A stretch of 51,407 nt of DNA from Bdellovibrionales bacterium RIFOXYC1_FULL_37_79 (GTDB taxonomy: Bacteria > Bdellovibrionota > Bacteriovoracia > Bacteriovoracales > Bacteriovoracaceae), in NCBI GenBank assembly GCA_001770015.1, contig MEQB01000020.1, forward strand, positions 1-51,407, written 5' to 3'. Positions 49,871 through 51,407 of the stretch are shown piece by piece (the first letter of the stretch is position 1; the number at the start of each line of letters is the position of its first letter). The translations under genes were made by a program, and so were the position numbers. The notes beneath the pieces are model-generated. The model had not been told where the DNA came from. It saw only the letters and a program-made list of their open reading frames with translations, and searched no databases.

Positions 49871-50974
49871 TTACATTTCCACAAGCTTTAAATTTGAATG
49901 GGCTAAATTTGGGCTATCAGCTTTAAATGAAATCGTGTCTGCCACTTGTCTAAGATAACTTGGATGAAGGTGAGCATATTTACTCGTAGTCATCTCAACA
50001 TTGGTATGTCCAAGGATTCTAGATAAAGCATAGACATCTCCACCTTGCATGCAAAAATTGGCCGCATAAGATGTCCTAAGATCATGAAAGCGGATACGTT
50101 TTACGTTGGCCTTTGTGATAGCATTTTGAAATTTTCTATCAGACAAATGGTTTAAATTAATTGCTTGGCCATCATTTGTAGTAAATACAAACTGAAGGTT
50201 TAATTTACTAAGGGATAGTTTAAACAATGTATCGAACACAACTTGATTCATTGGAACATAACGTATTTTTCCTGTCTTTGTTGTTTCTTTTAATGAGTAG
50301 CGATCCCTGATACGAGAAATTTCAATTTGCTTGTTTTTAAAATCTATCTTATCCCAACATAGCCCAAGTAATTCTCCACGCCTTAAACCTGAATTTAGCG
50401 CCACTAGATAGAGATTATAAAGTTCATTATCTTGGCTTGCGTTTAAAAATTTTTGTATCTCACTCGGTAACCAATAAGTTTCATGTCTTGGTGGAACCTT
50501 GATTGGTTTTAAATGACCTAAAGGATTTTTAAGCAGATAGTCCCATCTGACCGCATCATTTAAGATTTGTTTGAATATTTTTAAAATGAAATTTATTCGA
50601 ACAGGTTTTAATGAAGTTGCATGCAGATGTGTTAAAAGTTTATGTCCATGGGCCAAAGAAATAACTCGCAAATGAATGGATGCAAATAAGGGGAGTAAGT
50701 AATTATTAATTACTCCATTGTATGAATCCATTGTCCTGGGAGCAACGTTGGAATTTTCTTTATTTTGAAGCCATGTCTTAATGAATTCTCCTAGCAAAAC
50801 TGTTGAATTCAGTGATTGGCCCCAAATGTCCATTTGCTGTTTTTCAGTTTGGAGTTTCTTTTTCCATGTAATGGCATCTGATTTTCGCTTGAATGTTTTA
50901 CTTACAGATCGACCATTTACATAGACTTTTTCTCGATAGGTGATCGTCCTATTTTTATTTCTAATCATTTCCAT
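49871..50974 (-). CDS. Tyrosine recombinase (phage-type integrase)
   Basis: About 367 aa from ATG 50974, chosen because GGAGG lies six bases upstream; the frame extends to 51064 without family match. The N-terminal AP2-like/SAM-like region includes RTITYREKVYVNGRSVSKTFKRKSDA and a core-binding domain (LGEFIKTWLQNKEN…TMDSYNGVINNYLLP). The catalytic domain holds ALNSGLRRGELLGL (Arg I), HDLRTSYAANF (H-x-x-R), LGHTNVEMTTSKYAH (His, Tyr nucleophile). All catalytic residues are intact. It reads towards tRNA-Ser(GGA), the usual arrangement for an element inserted at that tRNA. Confidence 0.93.
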   Translation of the reverse strand: MEMIRNKNRTITYREKVYVNGRSVSKTFKRKSDAITWKKKLQTEKQQMDIWGQSLNSTVLLGEFIKTWLQNKENSNVAPRTMDSYNGVINNYLLPLFASIHLRVISLAHGHKLLTHLHATSLKPVRINFILKIFKQILNDAVRWDYLLKNPLGHLKPIKVPPRHETYWLPSEIQKFLNASQDNELYNLYLVALNSGLRRGELLGLCWDKIDFKNKQIEISRIRDRYSLKETTKTGKIRYVPMNQVVFDTLFKLSLSKLNLQFVFTTNDGQAINLNHLSDRKFQNAITKANVKRIRFHDLRTSYAANFCMQGGDVYALSRILGHTNVEMTTSKYAHLHPSYLRQVADTISFKADSPNLAHSNLKLVEM

Positions 50975-51106
50975 AAGACCTCCTTTTGAAGGCCTTACAT
51001 TTTTTGTGCACCAATATTTGAATGGTAAAGAGCAGATTGCAAAGGCCCAAATGGGCCCCTGCAACCAATTTGATTAATATATATTGGTTTAATTGCATAA
51101 TCTACC

Positions 51107-51325
51107 TTAGTGTAAAATATCCGATGCTAAAAAAGACGGTCTTGGACAAACAGTTCTCGCTGACAACCAATCAAATAAATGCTCCTTTTTAAAGCGAATA
51201 AGACCGCCTAATTTGATATATGGAATCTCTTTTTTAAATATTGCTCTTCTTACTTTTGATTCTTTTACTTTAAATAACTCAATTACTTCTTTCATTGTTA
51301 ACAATTCTAATTCCTTTATAGTCAT
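51107..51325 (-). CDS. Excisionase-like HTH protein
   Basis: 72 aa. A single MerR/AlpA-type helix-turn-helix: LLTMKEVIELFKVKESKVRRAIFKKEIPYIKLGGLIRFKKEHLFDWLSAR, the standard 'excisionase family' pattern with G-G-x-I-R-F. It lies 133 bp upstream of the integrase start and reads in the same direction. It is probably the recombination directionality factor or a regulator of the integrase. AGGA and a T-rich leader precede ATG 51325. Confidence 0.8.
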   Translation of the reverse strand: MTIKELELLTMKEVIELFKVKESKVRRAIFKKEIPYIKLGGLIRFKKEHLFDWLSARTVCPRPSFLASDILH

Positions 51326-51407
51326 ATTGTAAGCGATCCATTAACCACATCTTTTAATAATTTTCCGATCTGAGATACTGTGATCAGTTTCACTACTTTC
51401 AAGGAGG

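Noticed and set aside
1-51407. CRISPR arrays
   Set aside because: No series of regularly spaced direct repeats and no cas gene were seen; the 27-bp-spaced sites at 5655-5724 are operators.

Overview
The window is AT-rich chromosomal DNA from a Gram-negative bacterium. I infer a member of the Bdellovibrionota (Bacteriovorax/Bdellovibrio-like). The reasons are many Sec-exported proteins, outer-membrane barrels and lipoproteins, a TIGR02147/DUF4423-type regulator, and very large lipoproteins built from FN3-like or choice-of-anchor-like modules. The lineage is an inference from gene content, not from a marker gene.

Layout. (1) 1-8.1 kb is an accessory zone of short genes and wreckage. It holds a winged-helix/nucleotidyltransferase pair, a truncated DUF4160 next to an intact DUF2442, a DUF4423-like regulator, a rearranged HipBST-like toxin system with three evenly spaced operators, a 5'-truncated and frameshifted Fic remnant, and a secreted zinc protease with a lipoprotein. 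A ~130-bp repeat occurs twice, and 31-bp tRNA-Ser-3'-like direct repeats flank about 4.8 kb. (2) 8.1-17.2 kb is an envelope/general-stress cluster: SYLF, PRC-barrel, CsbD-like, HPF-like, two paralogous 84-aa proteins, a response regulator/kinase pair and an MFS exporter. A 50-bp promoter element occurs in front of five of these transcription units on both strands. (3) 17.2-21.8 kb has a dead paralogue of the 6.7-kb lipoprotein gene abutting tRNA-Ser(CGA), then a sodium symporter, a subtilase and a methyltransferase. (4) 21.8-30.4 kb encodes two giant surface lipoproteins with C-terminal formylglycine-generating-enzyme-like (C-lectin fold) domains, divergent from region 5. (5) 30.8-43.7 kb is the most interesting part: a non-flagellar MotA/MotB stator, two membrane proteins each joining a FliF-like periplasmic domain, a membrane helix and a FliG-like cytoplasmic part, two PEGA-TPR lipoproteins, two predicted outer-membrane barrels and a 1.2-kb-residue coiled-coil protein. 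(6) 43.7-49.6 kb is housekeeping and glycan genes (methyltransferase, GT22, GT2, tadA), tRNA-Arg(ACG), an exported Ppx/GppA-like lipoprotein and a PilZ-like membrane protein. (7) 49.7-51.4 kb is tRNA-Ser(GGA) followed by an inward-facing tyrosine integrase and an excisionase-like protein, the left end of an integrative element that runs out of the window.

Main proposal: the genes of region 5 look like parts of one trans-envelope, proton- or sodium-driven machine. MotAB would be the peptidoglycan-anchored stator and the FliF/FliG chimeras the inner-membrane rotor or force receiver. The PEGA-TPR lipoproteins would be periplasmic connectors, the barrels the outer-membrane outlet, and the coiled coil a cytoplasmic scaffold. 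This is analogous in logic to the Myxococcus Agl-Glt gliding machine but built from flagellar-type modules. A sigma-28-like promoter sits upstream of the first gene. All of this is inferred from sequence reading and would need profile searches, structure prediction and genetics.
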